A stretch of 64,000 nucleotides of DNA from Chryseobacterium sediminis (GCF_008386505.1 NZ_VUNZ01000001.1:1054001-1118000); one strand, 5' to 3'. Positions 35,233-45,571 are shown, numbered from the stretch's first letter. Made by a program: numbers and translations. The notes: generated by a model not told the origin, from the letters alone.

Positions 35233-35439
35233 CTATATACAGATTTGTATTTCACATGGATCTACTGCAGGCGGTTCTCCACATATAATGTCAAATTCAC
35301 CACAATTGCTGGAGAACCCTGTCCCCCAACCCCATCTTACAGCACATGTATCGGCATCTTTACATCTTACCATTCCTTTAACAATTCCTCCCTGAACTGA
35401 TTTCATTTCAGATCTGGAAATTTTTCTAAGATTTCTCAT
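35233..35439 (-). CDS. Double-glycine leader peptide 3
   Basis: This 68-residue protein has an 18-residue leader (MRNLRKISRSEMKSVQGG). The core of 50 residues has six cysteines spaced C-x5-C-x13-C-x6-C-x8-C-x4-C. The leader type is the common flavobacterial bacteriocin-like form. It lies about 6 kb from the peptide pair at 28.9-29.3 kb, on the opposite strand, and its core is different except for the final C-x4-C (CEIQIC). It has its own terminator. No transporter or modification gene is adjacent. Confidence 0.82.
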   Translation of the reverse strand: MRNLRKISRSEMKSVQGGIVKGMVRCKDADTCAVRWGWGTGFSSNCGEFDIICGEPPAVDPCEIQICI

Positions 35440-35548
35440 ATTGTTTTATTTATTTGTTATTAGCATGATAAAAATATTAAAAAAAACGCAACAACAATTA
35501 TTTAATACAATATTTAACATTTAAAAAAATAACATAGCTCATTTTAAA

Positions 35549-35800
35549 TCAATGCCTTATAAATCTATAAAACAAAACCAGATCAATTAAGACTACAATA
35601 AAAAATTTTACAAGAAATGATTTTTTGGAGACTTTATGATTGAAAATAATCATTCCGGAGGCTGCTCCTACAATACCTATAAGAGAAATTCCTAAAAGAG
35701 TATTTTCTGAAATTCTCCATTGCTGTTTTTTAGCCTGCCATTTATCAAAACCAAAAACACAAAATACAATCAGATTAACTATTAATAGAAAGGGAATCAT
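35549..35800 (-). CDS. DUF1294 family small membrane protein
   Basis: The 83-residue protein has three hydrophobic segments. It matches DUF1294 in motif order: FGFDKWQAKKQQWRISENTL, then GIVGAASGMIIFNHKVSKKS (two pieces: GIVGAASGMIIF, NHKVSKKSF). Family members can be stand-alone or fused to cold-shock domains; their role is unknown. The DKxxA and WRISE phrases are conserved in the family. It is located in the membrane. Confidence 0.9.
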   Translation of the reverse strand: MIPFLLIVNLIVFCVFGFDKWQAKKQQWRISENTLLGISLIGIVGAASGMIIFNHKVSKKSFLVKFFIVVLIDLVLFYRFIRH

Positions 35801-35863
35801 TTTAAAATTAATTTAAAACAAAAATAAAGTTTAATTTATATACAGAAAAATCCAAAAAATTAA

Positions 35864-36286
<423 letters not shown>

Positions 36287-36324
36287 ATTCTTTGCCACAA
36301 GGATAAAAAACGGTTTTAAAATAA

Positions 36325-36350
36325 AAAGAGCTGCCTTTATAAAGACAGCC
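36325..36350 (-). terminator. Terminator for the YceI gene
   Basis: On the minus strand GCTGTCTTTA faces TAAAGGCAGC (one G-U) and is followed by a T-rich tract. Confidence 0.75.
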
Positions 36351-36375
36351 CGGTAGTTATTACAATTTCAATAAC

Positions 36376-37053
36376 TTATTTTTTAGCTTTTACATCGATA
36401 GCAATCTCGATATCTTTGCTGATCATCCATTCTGCAGGATCTGCTTCTGAAGTACCAAACTTAAGTCCCCAATCTGCTCTGTTTACTGTAAATTTAGCCT
36501 GAATAGCAGCTGAGTTATCTACTACGTCTACTTTAGCCGGGAAAGTAACATTCATTGTTTTTCCTGATAATGTAAGGTTTCCGCTTACTGTTTTATTAGC
36601 TCCTGCTACAGCATCTTTTGGTGCTTCTTTCAAATCTGTAACACTGGTAATTTTAAAATCTGAAGTAGGGTTTTTCGCTGTATCAAAGAAATCAGGATTT
36701 TTAAGGTGAGCTTCAAGATCTGCCGGTTTTTTATCTTTTTCTGTTACTGAAGCCGGATCAACTTTGATAGAGTTCATATCGATTACAAAGTTCCCCGCAG
36801 AAACCTGACCTCCGTCAACGCTAATATCTCCTGATTTTACAGTAAGTGTTCCCCAACGAGGTGCCATCCCTCCTTTGTGGAATGCTTTCCAGTTTACTAC
36901 TGAAGTTACTGTATCTACTGCAAGGATTTCACCTTTGCTCTCCGCTACTGTTTGTTCCTGAGCCGTAGCAGCAGTATCTGCAGTTTTCCCCTTATCACAT
37001 GATGCTAAAAGTAATCCTATTCCTACTAATGCAATTACGCTAATTTTTTTCAT
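36376..37053 (-). CDS. YceI family lipocalin-like lipoprotein
   Basis: The roughly 225-residue protein has a lipobox (GLLLASCDKGK, Cys at 19) and an acidic linker. A YceI domain follows: VDTVTSVVNWKAFHKGGMAP, ISVDGGQVSAGNFVIDMNS, LEAHLKNPDFFDTAKNPTS (the typical HLKxxDFFD phrase) and KFTVNRADWGLKFG. YceI proteins bind long hydrophobic chains such as polyprenoids in the periplasm, and here the protein is likely anchored to a membrane. The start at 37053 gives a clean signal peptide; the longer frame from 37143 would place 30 odd residues before it. Confidence 0.93.
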   Translation of the reverse strand: MKKISVIALVGIGLLLASCDKGKTADTAATAQEQTVAESKGEILAVDTVTSVVNWKAFHKGGMAPRWGTLTVKSGDISVDGGQVSAGNFVIDMNSIKVDPASVTEKDKKPADLEAHLKNPDFFDTAKNPTSDFKITSVTDLKEAPKDAVAGANKTVSGNLTLSGKTMNVTFPAKVDVVDNSAAIQAKFTVNRADWGLKFGTSEADPAEWMISKDIEIAIDVKAKK

Positions 37054-37099
37054 ATTGAACTGTTTAAAAAGTTTGTTGAAATTTTGTTGTTTTCGGGTA

Positions 37100-37107
37100 C
37101 AAAAATA
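37100..37107 (-). promoter_or_regulatory. TAnnTTTG promoter element for the YceI gene
   Basis: The minus strand reads TATTTTTG, 46 bases upstream of 37053. It would place the transcription start inside the longer frame, supporting the shorter start. Confidence 0.55.
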
Positions 37108-37263
37108 GAAAAACCTATTTGGAGGCACCTTATCATACATCAAGAAATGGCTTTTTTTTGTTTTTTTGATGGAGAGTTATATGTTTTGATATTTTCATTA
37201 TTGTACCTCATAATAAAAATGTACTTTTGGCGCTTTGTAGAAAAACGCAAATATTCATGAAAT

Positions 37264-39651
37264 ATGTCAAAAAAACTAATAACATTATTAGCAATAAGCG
37301 CAATCTATTGTCTTAATGCACAAACCAATGCTGAAGAGGCCCTCAAAACATTTGAAAAAAAATATCCTCAGGAAAAAATACATCTTTTACTGGATAAAAG
37401 TAACTATATAGCAGGCGAAACCCTATGGTTCAAGTCTTTTGTATTTGACGGTTATACTACTTCTGCTATTTCTACTACTCTATTTGTAGAACTGTATGAC
37501 AGCAATAAAAATCAGATCAGTAAAAAGCTAATCCCATTAATTAATGGAGAAGGAAGTGGTAACGTGGCTCTACCCAGTTCTTTAAAGGAAGATGTTTACT
37601 ATATCAGGGCTTATACCAGTTGGATGGCTAATTTTAATGAAGATTTCCAAATTTTAAAGCCTGTTGCTGTTTACAACCCTTCATCTCCCGAAAAATTAAC
37701 ATCCAATCCTACTCCATGGACAGTCTCTGCCTACCCGGAAAGTGGAACCTTCATAGATGGAATTAATACTAAGGTAGCTGTAAGACTACAATCCAATGGA
37801 ACAGCACCTTCTGATTGGGAAGGATATGTGACGGAAATAGATAATCCTGATACTAAAATTACAACATTCAAAGGGTTTGATCAAAATATCGGGTCATTTA
37901 ACATCATTCCTAAAAGTGGAAAAAGATATCAACTGATTGTTCAGGATAAAAACGGACAAAAACAGAACATATCATTACCTGAAGTTTCTGCATCAGGGAT
38001 CAATCTTCAGGTAAGCAGTGATAAAGACCATGTAAAATATACTATAAAATCCAAAAACCTGGCTCCGGATTATCAATATTATACTGTTTTGGGAACTATT
38101 AACAACCAGCTTGTTTATAAAGCCAAGATCAATAAAATCAATAATGAAACTCAATATTCTATTTCCAACAGCCAGCTTGTTAATGGAATTTTACAGCTTA
38201 CCGTTTTTGATGATAAAGAGAATGTTGTTTCCAACAGGCTTGTTTTTGTGCAGCCTCAGTTATTGCAGTTCAAACAGCCTTCACTTCAGTCTGTTTTATT
38301 AAAAGACACCCCACGTGGGAAAAACTCATTTGAGCTTCCAAAAGACACCAATTATTCTAATTATTCTGTTTTAGTACTTGATGCCAGTACTCAGAGTCCT
38401 GAGGAAGATCAAAGTTTATTAAGTTCTTTATGGTTAACCGGAGACATTACGTCACCCATTATCAGTCCTGCTCAATATTTTACAAAAAACCGTAATACAG
38501 AAGCATTGGATGCTCTTCTCATGTCAGAGAAATGGAAACGTTTTGAATGGAAATCTATTATGACAGGAAATTATCCGATGATCAAATATCAACCGGAAAG
38601 CTATTTATCTTATAAAGGAAAGGTAAACATTCAGGGGAAACCAGCCCCCAACACGGAAGTGAACTTAATTTTCGGTTCAGAGCCTGGATCCAGAATGTCT
38701 CAGATAAAATCTGATAATAACGGATTTCTAACTTTGAATAATTTGGTTTTTGAAGATACTATGAAGTTTTTTTATCAGTTAAATTCTGAGCCAAAAGATC
38801 TCAATAACAATTATTCAATTTATTTCCAGCCTACTTCCAATTTTGTTCCTTATAAAAAGAATATCCCGCCAAGCCCTTACAAACTGATTCCACGTCCGGC
38901 TGATGACAAGCCTTCTAATGAAGTCAGCAGATCATTTACCGCGCTTAATGCTCAAAAAATCATTAGGGAGAATATTACAAATATTGAAGAGATAAAATTA
39001 AAGGGAGAAGTAAAGAATAAGACCAAGAAACTAAATGATGAATTAAGCAGCCCAGGATTCAAAAGTCTCAATGAACAGATTTTTGACTTTGTCAATGACT
39101 CTCCTTTAACTACATCATCCAATGTTCTGAAATGGCTGCAGGGAAGAGTCGCGGGCTTAACCATTCAAATGCAGGGTGGAAGCTATAAAGCTACCATGAG
39201 AGGAGGCCAAGTGGGAATCTATCTTGACGAAATGCTTGTCGACCCAAGTCATGTAGATAATATGTCTACTTCAGATATTGCCATGGTAAAAGTAATAAAA
39301 GGATTTTTTGCAGGAGGTTTTGGTGGTGCTAATGGTGCAATTGCTATTTATAGCCGTCGTGGCACCTCTTCCAATAGAACTGCGTCATCAAAGTTAAGAC
39401 AGATTAGTTTACAAGGATATGATAAAGAAACTCCATTTGAAAATCCTGATTATGGAAATGATAACTTTAAAAGTATCACACAGGACACCCGAAGTGTTCT
39501 GTATTGGAGTTCTTTTCTTGAAACACAACCTAATGAATCTTCAAAAGTACAGTTTTACAATAATGATGATACAAAGAAATTCAGAGTAATTATTATGGGA
39601 TATGATAAAAACAATGATACTCCACTTTATTACAATGAAATTTTACCTTAA
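37264..39651 (+). CDS. Secreted MG2-like protein with orphan TonB plug domain
   Basis: This 795-residue protein has a signal peptide (MSKKLITLLAISAIYCLNAQ). An N-terminal MG2-like macroglobulin domain follows: EKIHLLLDKSNYIAGETLWF, then VFVELY-like LFVELYDSNKNQI and VYYIRAYTSWM. Several beta domains lead to a C-terminal plug-like domain near residues 640-700 (VLKWLQGRVAGLTIQMQ, GIYLDEMLV, IAMVKVIKGFFAGGFGGANG, AIAIYSRRG). The outer-membrane beta-barrel expected after a plug is absent. Proteins of this form occur widely in Bacteroidetes with unknown function. It has its own terminator. Confidence 0.85.
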   Translation: MSKKLITLLAISAIYCLNAQTNAEEALKTFEKKYPQEKIHLLLDKSNYIAGETLWFKSFVFDGYTTSAISTTLFVELYDSNKNQISKKLIPLINGEGSGNVALPSSLKEDVYYIRAYTSWMANFNEDFQILKPVAVYNPSSPEKLTSNPTPWTVSAYPESGTFIDGINTKVAVRLQSNGTAPSDWEGYVTEIDNPDTKITTFKGFDQNIGSFNIIPKSGKRYQLIVQDKNGQKQNISLPEVSASGINLQVSSDKDHVKYTIKSKNLAPDYQYYTVLGTINNQLVYKAKINKINNETQYSISNSQLVNGILQLTVFDDKENVVSNRLVFVQPQLLQFKQPSLQSVLLKDTPRGKNSFELPKDTNYSNYSVLVLDASTQSPEEDQSLLSSLWLTGDITSPIISPAQYFTKNRNTEALDALLMSEKWKRFEWKSIMTGNYPMIKYQPESYLSYKGKVNIQGKPAPNTEVNLIFGSEPGSRMSQIKSDNNGFLTLNNLVFEDTMKFFYQLNSEPKDLNNNYSIYFQPTSNFVPYKKNIPPSPYKLIPRPADDKPSNEVSRSFTALNAQKIIRENITNIEEIKLKGEVKNKTKKLNDELSSPGFKSLNEQIFDFVNDSPLTTSSNVLKWLQGRVAGLTIQMQGGSYKATMRGGQVGIYLDEMLVDPSHVDNMSTSDIAMVKVIKGFFAGGFGGANGAIAIYSRRGTSSNRTASSKLRQISLQGYDKETPFENPDYGNDNFKSITQDTRSVLYWSSFLETQPNESSKVQFYNNDDTKKFRVIIMGYDKNNDTPLYYNEILP

Positions 39652-39672
39652 GAAATCTTAAATTTATTATAC

Positions 39673-39709
39673 AGCCTGATTGCATTTTGTCGTAGTCAGG
39701 CTTTTTTTA
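39673..39709 (+). terminator. Terminator after the plug-domain gene
   Basis: AGCCTGA faces TCAGGCT over a 16-base loop and is followed by seven T residues. Confidence 0.7.
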
Positions 39710-39770
39710 TCAATATATTTCAATTTTTTCTCATTCCAAAACCCTATTTTAGCTATCCGAAAACAGAACA

Positions 39771-41894
39771 ATGACGACCGTAGAATTTATACAGAAGCAG
39801 CTCAATATTTCTGAAAAGAGCATCAACAATACTTTACAATTATTAGCAGAAGATTGCACCATTCCTTTTATTTCCCGTTACCGAAAAGATAAAACAGGAA
39901 ATCTCGATGAAATACAGATCGAACAGATTTCAAAAATCAGCAAACAGTTTGAAGACATTGTCAAGAGAAAAGAATCTATCCTGAAATCTATAGAAGAACA
40001 GAATGCTCTAAGTCCTGAGCTTCAACAGAGAATTGAAGACAGCTTTGATATTCAGGAACTGGAAGACCTATATCTGCCTTTCAAAAAACGTAAGAAAACA
40101 AAAGCTGATACTGCTAAGGAAAAAGGATTGGAACCTTTGGCAAGGATCATTATGAGTCAGAAAAGTAATGACATTCAATTTCTGGCTTCAAAATACCTGA
40201 ATAATGAAGTTACCTCCGAAGAAGAAGCACTTCAGGGAGCGAGAGATATCATGGCTGAATGGATCAACGAAAATATGTATGTCCGTAAGAATCTCCGCAG
40301 GCTATTTCAGCGTAAGGCAGTGGTTACCTCCAAAGTTGTAAAAGCTAAAAAAGATGAGGAAGATGCCCAAAAATTCTCCCAATATTTTGACTGGGAAGAA
40401 AGCCTTAGTAGAACTCCTTCTCACAGACTTCTTGCCATGTTACGAGCAGAAGCGGAAGGCTTTGTAAAAACAAATGTAGGAATAGATAAGGAAGAAGCTG
40501 TTGATTTTATTGAAAAGGCGATTATAAAATCTAACAATGAAAGTTCGGACCAAATTGCACTGGCCATAAAAGACAGCTATAAAAGACTTCTGGAACCTGC
40601 TATTTCTAATGAAGCACTACAGGAAGCGAAAGAAAAAGCAGACAAAAAAGCAATTGAAATCTTCTCCGAGAATTTAAGCCAGCTTCTGCTTGCACCGCCT
40701 TTGGGAGAGAAAAGAATTCTGGCAATAGATCCGGGATACAGAAGTGGATGCAAAGTGGTTTGCCTGGATGAAAAAGGAGACTTACTACACAATGAAACCC
40801 TTTACCCTCACGCTCCGCAGAATGAAAGCGGAATGGCTATGAAAAAGATCCGATCTATGGTGAATGCTTATAATATTGAAGCAATCTCTATCGGGAACGG
40901 AACGGCAAGCCGTGAAACAGAATTTTTCATCAAAAAGATTGCCTTTGATAAACCTTTGCAGGTTTTCGTAGTTTCGGAAGCCGGGGCTTCGGTTTATTCT
41001 GCCAGTAAAATTGCAAGAGAAGAGTTTCCAACCTATGATGTAACGGTGCGTGGAGCTGTTTCCATCGGAAGAAGACTTTCTGATCCGTTAGCAGAACTGG
41101 TAAAGATTGATGCCAAATCTATTGGCGTTGGACAATATCAGCATGACGTGGATCAGACCCAACTGAAAAATGAGCTTGATTCTACGGTGATGAAATGTGT
41201 AAATTCTGTGGGAATTAACTTAAATACAGCAAGTAAATCGCTTTTAAGTTATGTTTCCGGAATTGGAGAGAAAATGGCAGAAAACATTGTTAATTACCGT
41301 GCTGAAAACGGTGCATTTGAAGATCGAAAACAGCTTAAAAAAGTTCCGAGGCTTGGAGAAAAAGCCTTCCAGCAGGCGGCTGCATTTGTAAGAATTGCGA
41401 ATGCTAAAAACCCACTGGATAATTCCGCTGTACATCCGGAAGCTTATGGAATTGTAGAAAAAATGGCCAAAGATTTAGGTATTAAAACCCATGAACTGAT
41501 TGCCAACAAAGAAAAAATAGCTCAAGTAAAACCGGAAAGTTATATCACGGGGGAAATCGGAATCTTAGGCATCAAAGATATTTTAAAAGAACTCGAAAAA
41601 CCGGGGCTGGATCCAAGAAAAGCAGCCAAAGTATTTGAGTTTGACCCTACCGTTAAAAGCATTAAAGACTTAAAAACAGGTATGATTCTTCCAGGAATTG
41701 TAAACAATATTACCGCGTTTGGATGTTTTGTGGATCTTGGAATTAAAGAAAGCGGATTGGTTCACATCTCCCAGTTGAAAGACGGGTTTGTATCAGATGT
41801 AAATGAAGTGGTAAAACTTCACCAGCATGTGCGTGTAAAGGTAACGGAAGTAGATGAGGCAAGAAAAAGAGTGCAACTGAGTATGATTTTGTAA
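39771..41894 (+). CDS. tex: Tex family RNA-binding transcriptional accessory protein
   Basis: This 707-residue protein has the full Tex layout. An N-terminal HTH/helical region contains DCTIPFISRYRKDKTGNLDE and LEDLYLPFKKRKKTKAD. A YqgF-like RNase H domain follows (ILAIDPGYRSGCKVVCLDEK, SIGNGTASRETE, VVSEAGASVYSAS). Helix-hairpin-helix repeats (GINLNTASKSLLSYVSGIG) come next, and a C-terminal S1 domain (GMILPGIVNNITAFGCFVDL, GLVHISQLKDGFVSD). Tex/Spt6-like proteins bind nucleic acids and affect transcription. Length is in the family range. The HAD hydrolase gene follows 42 bases later. Confidence 0.95.
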   Translation: MTTVEFIQKQLNISEKSINNTLQLLAEDCTIPFISRYRKDKTGNLDEIQIEQISKISKQFEDIVKRKESILKSIEEQNALSPELQQRIEDSFDIQELEDLYLPFKKRKKTKADTAKEKGLEPLARIIMSQKSNDIQFLASKYLNNEVTSEEEALQGARDIMAEWINENMYVRKNLRRLFQRKAVVTSKVVKAKKDEEDAQKFSQYFDWEESLSRTPSHRLLAMLRAEAEGFVKTNVGIDKEEAVDFIEKAIIKSNNESSDQIALAIKDSYKRLLEPAISNEALQEAKEKADKKAIEIFSENLSQLLLAPPLGEKRILAIDPGYRSGCKVVCLDEKGDLLHNETLYPHAPQNESGMAMKKIRSMVNAYNIEAISIGNGTASRETEFFIKKIAFDKPLQVFVVSEAGASVYSASKIAREEFPTYDVTVRGAVSIGRRLSDPLAELVKIDAKSIGVGQYQHDVDQTQLKNELDSTVMKCVNSVGINLNTASKSLLSYVSGIGEKMAENIVNYRAENGAFEDRKQLKKVPRLGEKAFQQAAAFVRIANAKNPLDNSAVHPEAYGIVEKMAKDLGIKTHELIANKEKIAQVKPESYITGEIGILGIKDILKELEKPGLDPRKAAKVFEFDPTVKSIKDLKTGMILPGIVNNITAFGCFVDLGIKESGLVHISQLKDGFVSDVNEVVKLHQHVRVKVTEVDEARKRVQLSMIL

Positions 41895-42575
<681 letters not shown>

Positions 42576-42584
42576 TACTAAATA

Positions 42585-43151
42585 ATGAAGATTTCTGATC
42601 TTAAAGAGAAGAGAATTATTCACAGACCTACCCGATCCTTTGATGAATGGGGAAACAGGATTTATAACGAATTTGAGTATGAATTCACTTACAATCCTAC
42701 ACATAAGGGAAATGAAAGAGAGCGTCTTTTTGCCAAGGTGATTGATATGATTCCCTTTTTCATACTATTCATTTTCATATTCCATTTACCTGTTATTCTT
42801 GGTATTATATTTTCTATTCCCTGTGTGATTATTTCCGGTATCTTTTGTGAATGGTATTTCGGAACTACTTTAGGCAAGAAAATTTTTAAACTTAAAATTC
42901 TCGATGACAATGGAAATCAACCGGATTTTGTCAAGTCATTGCAAAGAAATATTTTAGTTCTGGTCAACTTATGGCCGGTTTTTACAGATTTTACACCGCC
43001 GCCCACACAAACCTGGAATGCAGGAGGTACTCAAATGAATTTCAGCATGCATTTGAATAATAAGATATGTAAAACTTATATTGTAAAAGAAAGTAAAGTA
43101 ATAGAAATCAAAGAACTATTAGCACAAGAAAACAAAAAGGCTGTCCATTGA
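42585..43151 (+). CDS. RDD family membrane protein
   Basis: The 188-residue protein has two adjacent membrane segments: FFILFIFIFHLPVILGIIF and IPCVIISGIFCEWYFG (about 50-90). The RDD-family hallmark GTTLGKKIFKLKILDDNG follows, and a third segment lies near 125-135. The family lies in the inner membrane and has been linked to ion or osmolyte exchange, though most members are uncharacterised. The gene ends inside a hairpin terminator, whose stem begins before the stop codon. Confidence 0.82.
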   Translation: MKISDLKEKRIIHRPTRSFDEWGNRIYNEFEYEFTYNPTHKGNERERLFAKVIDMIPFFILFIFIFHLPVILGIIFSIPCVIISGIFCEWYFGTTLGKKIFKLKILDDNGNQPDFVKSLQRNILVLVNLWPVFTDFTPPPTQTWNAGGTQMNFSMHLNNKICKTYIVKESKVIEIKELLAQENKKAVH

Positions 43152-43164
43152 GACAGCCTTTTTA
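43136..43164. terminator. Terminator shared by the RDD gene and the convergent M28 gene
   Basis: AAAGGCTGTC faces GACAGCCTTT. The RDD stop codon (43149-43151) lies in the loop. Confidence 0.8.
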
Positions 43165-43186
43165 CTTTATGTAAAGTAGAAATCTT

Positions 43187-44758
43187 TTATTTATAATCCT
43201 TAGAGCTTCTTCTAGGCTCTTTTACTTCCGGCCATTTTACCGTTTCTCCTTTATCATCCTGAGGCATTGCTCTTTTTTCTCTGTTGGTGAATTCCGGATC
43301 TTCAGAAGCCATATAAGCTAGTGCAGCCGTTAAAATCACATTATTTTTCACCTCATCAAAAACAATTTTATCATACGTATCTTTTGTGGTGTGCCACGTA
43401 TATCCAAAATAACCCCAGTTCAGAGAACCTAAAGAAAATCCTGGTACTCCTGCTGCCACAAACGAAGCATGGTCAGAACCACCGCCGCCCGGCATTCCGG
43501 GAAAGTCAGTTTTTATATGACTCTTTACTGATTTTGGAACCCCGTCAAGCCATTTTCCGATATAATCATAAGCTTTAACAAATCCCTGACCGCTGATATT
43601 CACAACACGTCCTGTTCCGTTATCCTGATTAAAAGCAGCCTGAACTCCTTTTATAATCTGAGGATTATCCACCACAAAACCTCTGGAACCGTTTAATCCC
43701 TGCTCCTCACTTCCCCAAAGTCCGATCACGATTGTTCTTTTGTTGTTCGGATAATATTTTTTAAGGATTCGCATGGTTTCCAGCATCGTAATGGTTCCTG
43801 TTCCGTTATCTGTTGCTCCTTGCGCTCCGTCCCATGAATCAAGGTGAGCCGAAAGAATTACATATTCATCCGGTTTTTCCTTTCCTTTGATCATACCAAT
43901 AGTATTGAAACTTTTGGCTTCAGGAAGTATTTTAGACTGAGCATCAATTTTAATTTTAGGAAGAGTGCCTTTCTCTGCCATTCTGTAGAGCATTCCATAA
44001 TCTTCCACATCAATATCAATCATGGGGATTTTGGTTGTTTTTGCTCCGAAGATTCTGTTAGCTCCCATAATTCCAGTCCAGTTTGAAATAGCAATTCCTG
44101 CCGCTCCTGCTTTTTCCAGGGCCTCCGGAAGACTGTTGTTGTCATATCCTATATTCTTTACATACGCAGTGAAATCTTTAGCCGCCTGCTCTTTTTCTGC
44201 TTTAAGCTTTTCATACAGTTCAGGAGTAGCAAATTCTTTGATTTGTTCATCAGAACGTCCGATTTTTTGGTATTGTGCCATCAGCACTATTTTTCCTTTT
44301 GCAGAAGGAAGCCATTGATCAAACTCTGCTTTGGAAGATACTTTCGGAAGAATAATGACTTCTGCCTCAATTGCTTTTTTAGTAGCAGGACTCCATGCAA
44401 GCTGTGTAGCCGCAAGAGATTTTACACGTGGAAATGTCATATCCACATGAGTAGTCCCTCTCTGCCATCCTTTCCATGTTCCAAACTGCTGAAGATTGGC
44501 ATCTACTCCCCATGAGCGAAGTTTACCTGCACTCCATTCGTTGGCGGCAAGCATTTCGGGAGTCCCTACAAGACGCGGTCCGATACCGTCCAATAGCTCA
44601 TACGCCAGGTTTTCAAGCTGGGAATTATTATTTACTTCATCTACAAAACTTTTTACGATAGGGTTTAGCCTTTCTTTTGGGTCAACCTTTACCTGAGCCC
44701 AGGAAAACTGAGCAGCCAGCACTACTGCAGGCACTGCAAAAAATCTATTTATCCTCAT
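43187..44758 (-). CDS. Secreted M28 family zinc peptidase
   Basis: This 523-residue protein has a signal peptide (MRINRFFAVPAVVLAAQFSWA) and a protease-associated-like insert (VEVIILPK...IVLMAQYQKIG region). The M28 catalytic core is YVILSAHLDSWDGAQGATDN (two pieces around HLDSWD and GATDNGTG), then VIGLWGSEEQGLNGS with the catalytic EE, and SDHASFVAAGVPGFSLG with the last histidine. Such enzymes are aminopeptidases or glutamate carboxypeptidase-like enzymes acting in the periplasm or outside. The gene is monocistronic, bounded by terminators on both sides. Confidence 0.9.
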   Translation of the reverse strand: MRINRFFAVPAVVLAAQFSWAQVKVDPKERLNPIVKSFVDEVNNNSQLENLAYELLDGIGPRLVGTPEMLAANEWSAGKLRSWGVDANLQQFGTWKGWQRGTTHVDMTFPRVKSLAATQLAWSPATKKAIEAEVIILPKVSSKAEFDQWLPSAKGKIVLMAQYQKIGRSDEQIKEFATPELYEKLKAEKEQAAKDFTAYVKNIGYDNNSLPEALEKAGAAGIAISNWTGIMGANRIFGAKTTKIPMIDIDVEDYGMLYRMAEKGTLPKIKIDAQSKILPEAKSFNTIGMIKGKEKPDEYVILSAHLDSWDGAQGATDNGTGTITMLETMRILKKYYPNNKRTIVIGLWGSEEQGLNGSRGFVVDNPQIIKGVQAAFNQDNGTGRVVNISGQGFVKAYDYIGKWLDGVPKSVKSHIKTDFPGMPGGGGSDHASFVAAGVPGFSLGSLNWGYFGYTWHTTKDTYDKIVFDEVKNNVILTAALAYMASEDPEFTNREKRAMPQDDKGETVKWPEVKEPRRSSKDYK

Positions 44759-44985
44759 AATATATATTGATTGGTTTAAAGATAAAGGAAATTAGGGAGA
44801 TGGTGAAAGATTGGGCCTAAAAAAGAGGTTTTCCAATGATATTATCAACGTTTTTCTCCAAATACGTTAACAAAATCAGCCATTAACCTCAAATCAAGTG
44901 GTATATAATGTTAGATATTGAATGTTAGCAGAATTTTTCCTAAACTGGAAAATCGAAAAACGTCTTGTATTAAGGGGATAAAAAA

Positions 44986-45006
44986 AGCCGGCTTCAAAAG
45001 CCGGCT
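44986..45006 (-). terminator. Terminator for the histone H1-like gene
   Basis: AGCCGGCTT faces AAGCCGGCT around a CAA loop. It lies 9 bases after the stop and is followed on the minus strand by T residues. Confidence 0.85.
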
Positions 45007-45014
45007 AAAGTGAA

Positions 45015-45191
45015 TTATTTTTTAGCTTCTTCTACAGAAACTTTTCTGAAGTCTTTGAACAATTTGCTTAGTTCTAAAGCTGCTTTACGAGCTCTTGTAC
45101 CAGCTGCTTTGTTTCCTTTTTCTGCTTGTTGGTTTGCCTCAGTTGTGAACGCTTCAAATTCTGCGTTGATTTTTTCAATTAGTTCTTTCAT
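45015..45191 (-). CDS. Histone H1-like protein (58 residues)
   Basis: A small gene starting at an ATG at 45191 with its stop at 45015. Its product reads MKELIEKINAEFEAFTTEAN, then QQAEKGNKAAGTRARKAALE and ends KLFKDFRKVSVEEAKK. It is lysine- and alanine-rich and matches the short histone H1/Hc1-type proteins found in nearly all Bacteroidetes. These are thought to bind DNA as nucleoid proteins. The TATATTTG promoter at 45212-45219 and the terminator just after the stop show that it is an independently transcribed gene. Confidence 0.92.
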   Translation of the reverse strand: MKELIEKINAEFEAFTTEANQQAEKGNKAAGTRARKAALELSKLFKDFRKVSVEEAKK

Positions 45192-45211
45192 TTATTTAAA
45201 AATTTAGGCTG

Positions 45212-45219
45212 CAAATATA
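45212..45219 (-). promoter_or_regulatory. TAnnTTTG promoter element for the histone H1-like gene
   Basis: The minus strand reads TATATTTG, 20 bases upstream of the ATG at 45191. Confidence 0.65.
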
Positions 45220-45259
45220 GGTTTTATGGTGATTCCAGCCTAGCTGGAGTGAAAAAAGT

Positions 45260-45445
45260 TTAAGCGAAATGGCTAAAATATTCACTTTCATCTCTATAAA
45301 AGTGCTTTTTCGGATGATTCAGCCCCTTAAAATGATCATAGAATACTGTTTCAACCCTTAATCTGAAGTCTTCTGAAAGGAATCTCATTTCGTTTATTTC
45401 CTCATTATTTTGGTTTCGCAAATCTTCATTTTTCAGAAAAAACAA
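45260..45445 (-). CDS. Possible small protein with TTG start (61 residues or fewer)
   Basis: A frame from a TTG at 45445, or from the internal ATG (MRFLSEDFRLRVETVFYDHF) at 45388. The product ends KKHFYRDESEYFSHFA. It has a reasonable mixed composition with helix-forming character, lies in an otherwise empty gap, and is preceded on the same strand by TATTTTTG at 45454-45461. I do not recognise it. It could equally be chance. Confidence 0.3.
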   Translation of the reverse strand: MFFLKNEDLRNQNNEEINEMRFLSEDFRLRVETVFYDHFKGLNHPKKHFYRDESEYFSHFA

Positions 45446-45546
45446 CGTATCAACAAAAATAAGAGTTTCCGAACTTTCGTCTTATCATTTTAAGATTACT
45501 CATCGTATAAAAGCACCAAGAATACTGAAGTTTTGGAATTTTATTA

Positions 45547-45554
45547 TAAATTTG
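45547..45554 (+). promoter_or_regulatory. TAnnTTTG promoter element for the M1/M61-like gene
   Basis: TAAATTTG lies 17 bases before the ATG at 45572, supporting that start. Confidence 0.55.
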
Positions 45555-45571
45555 AAAAAAACGACTTATCC

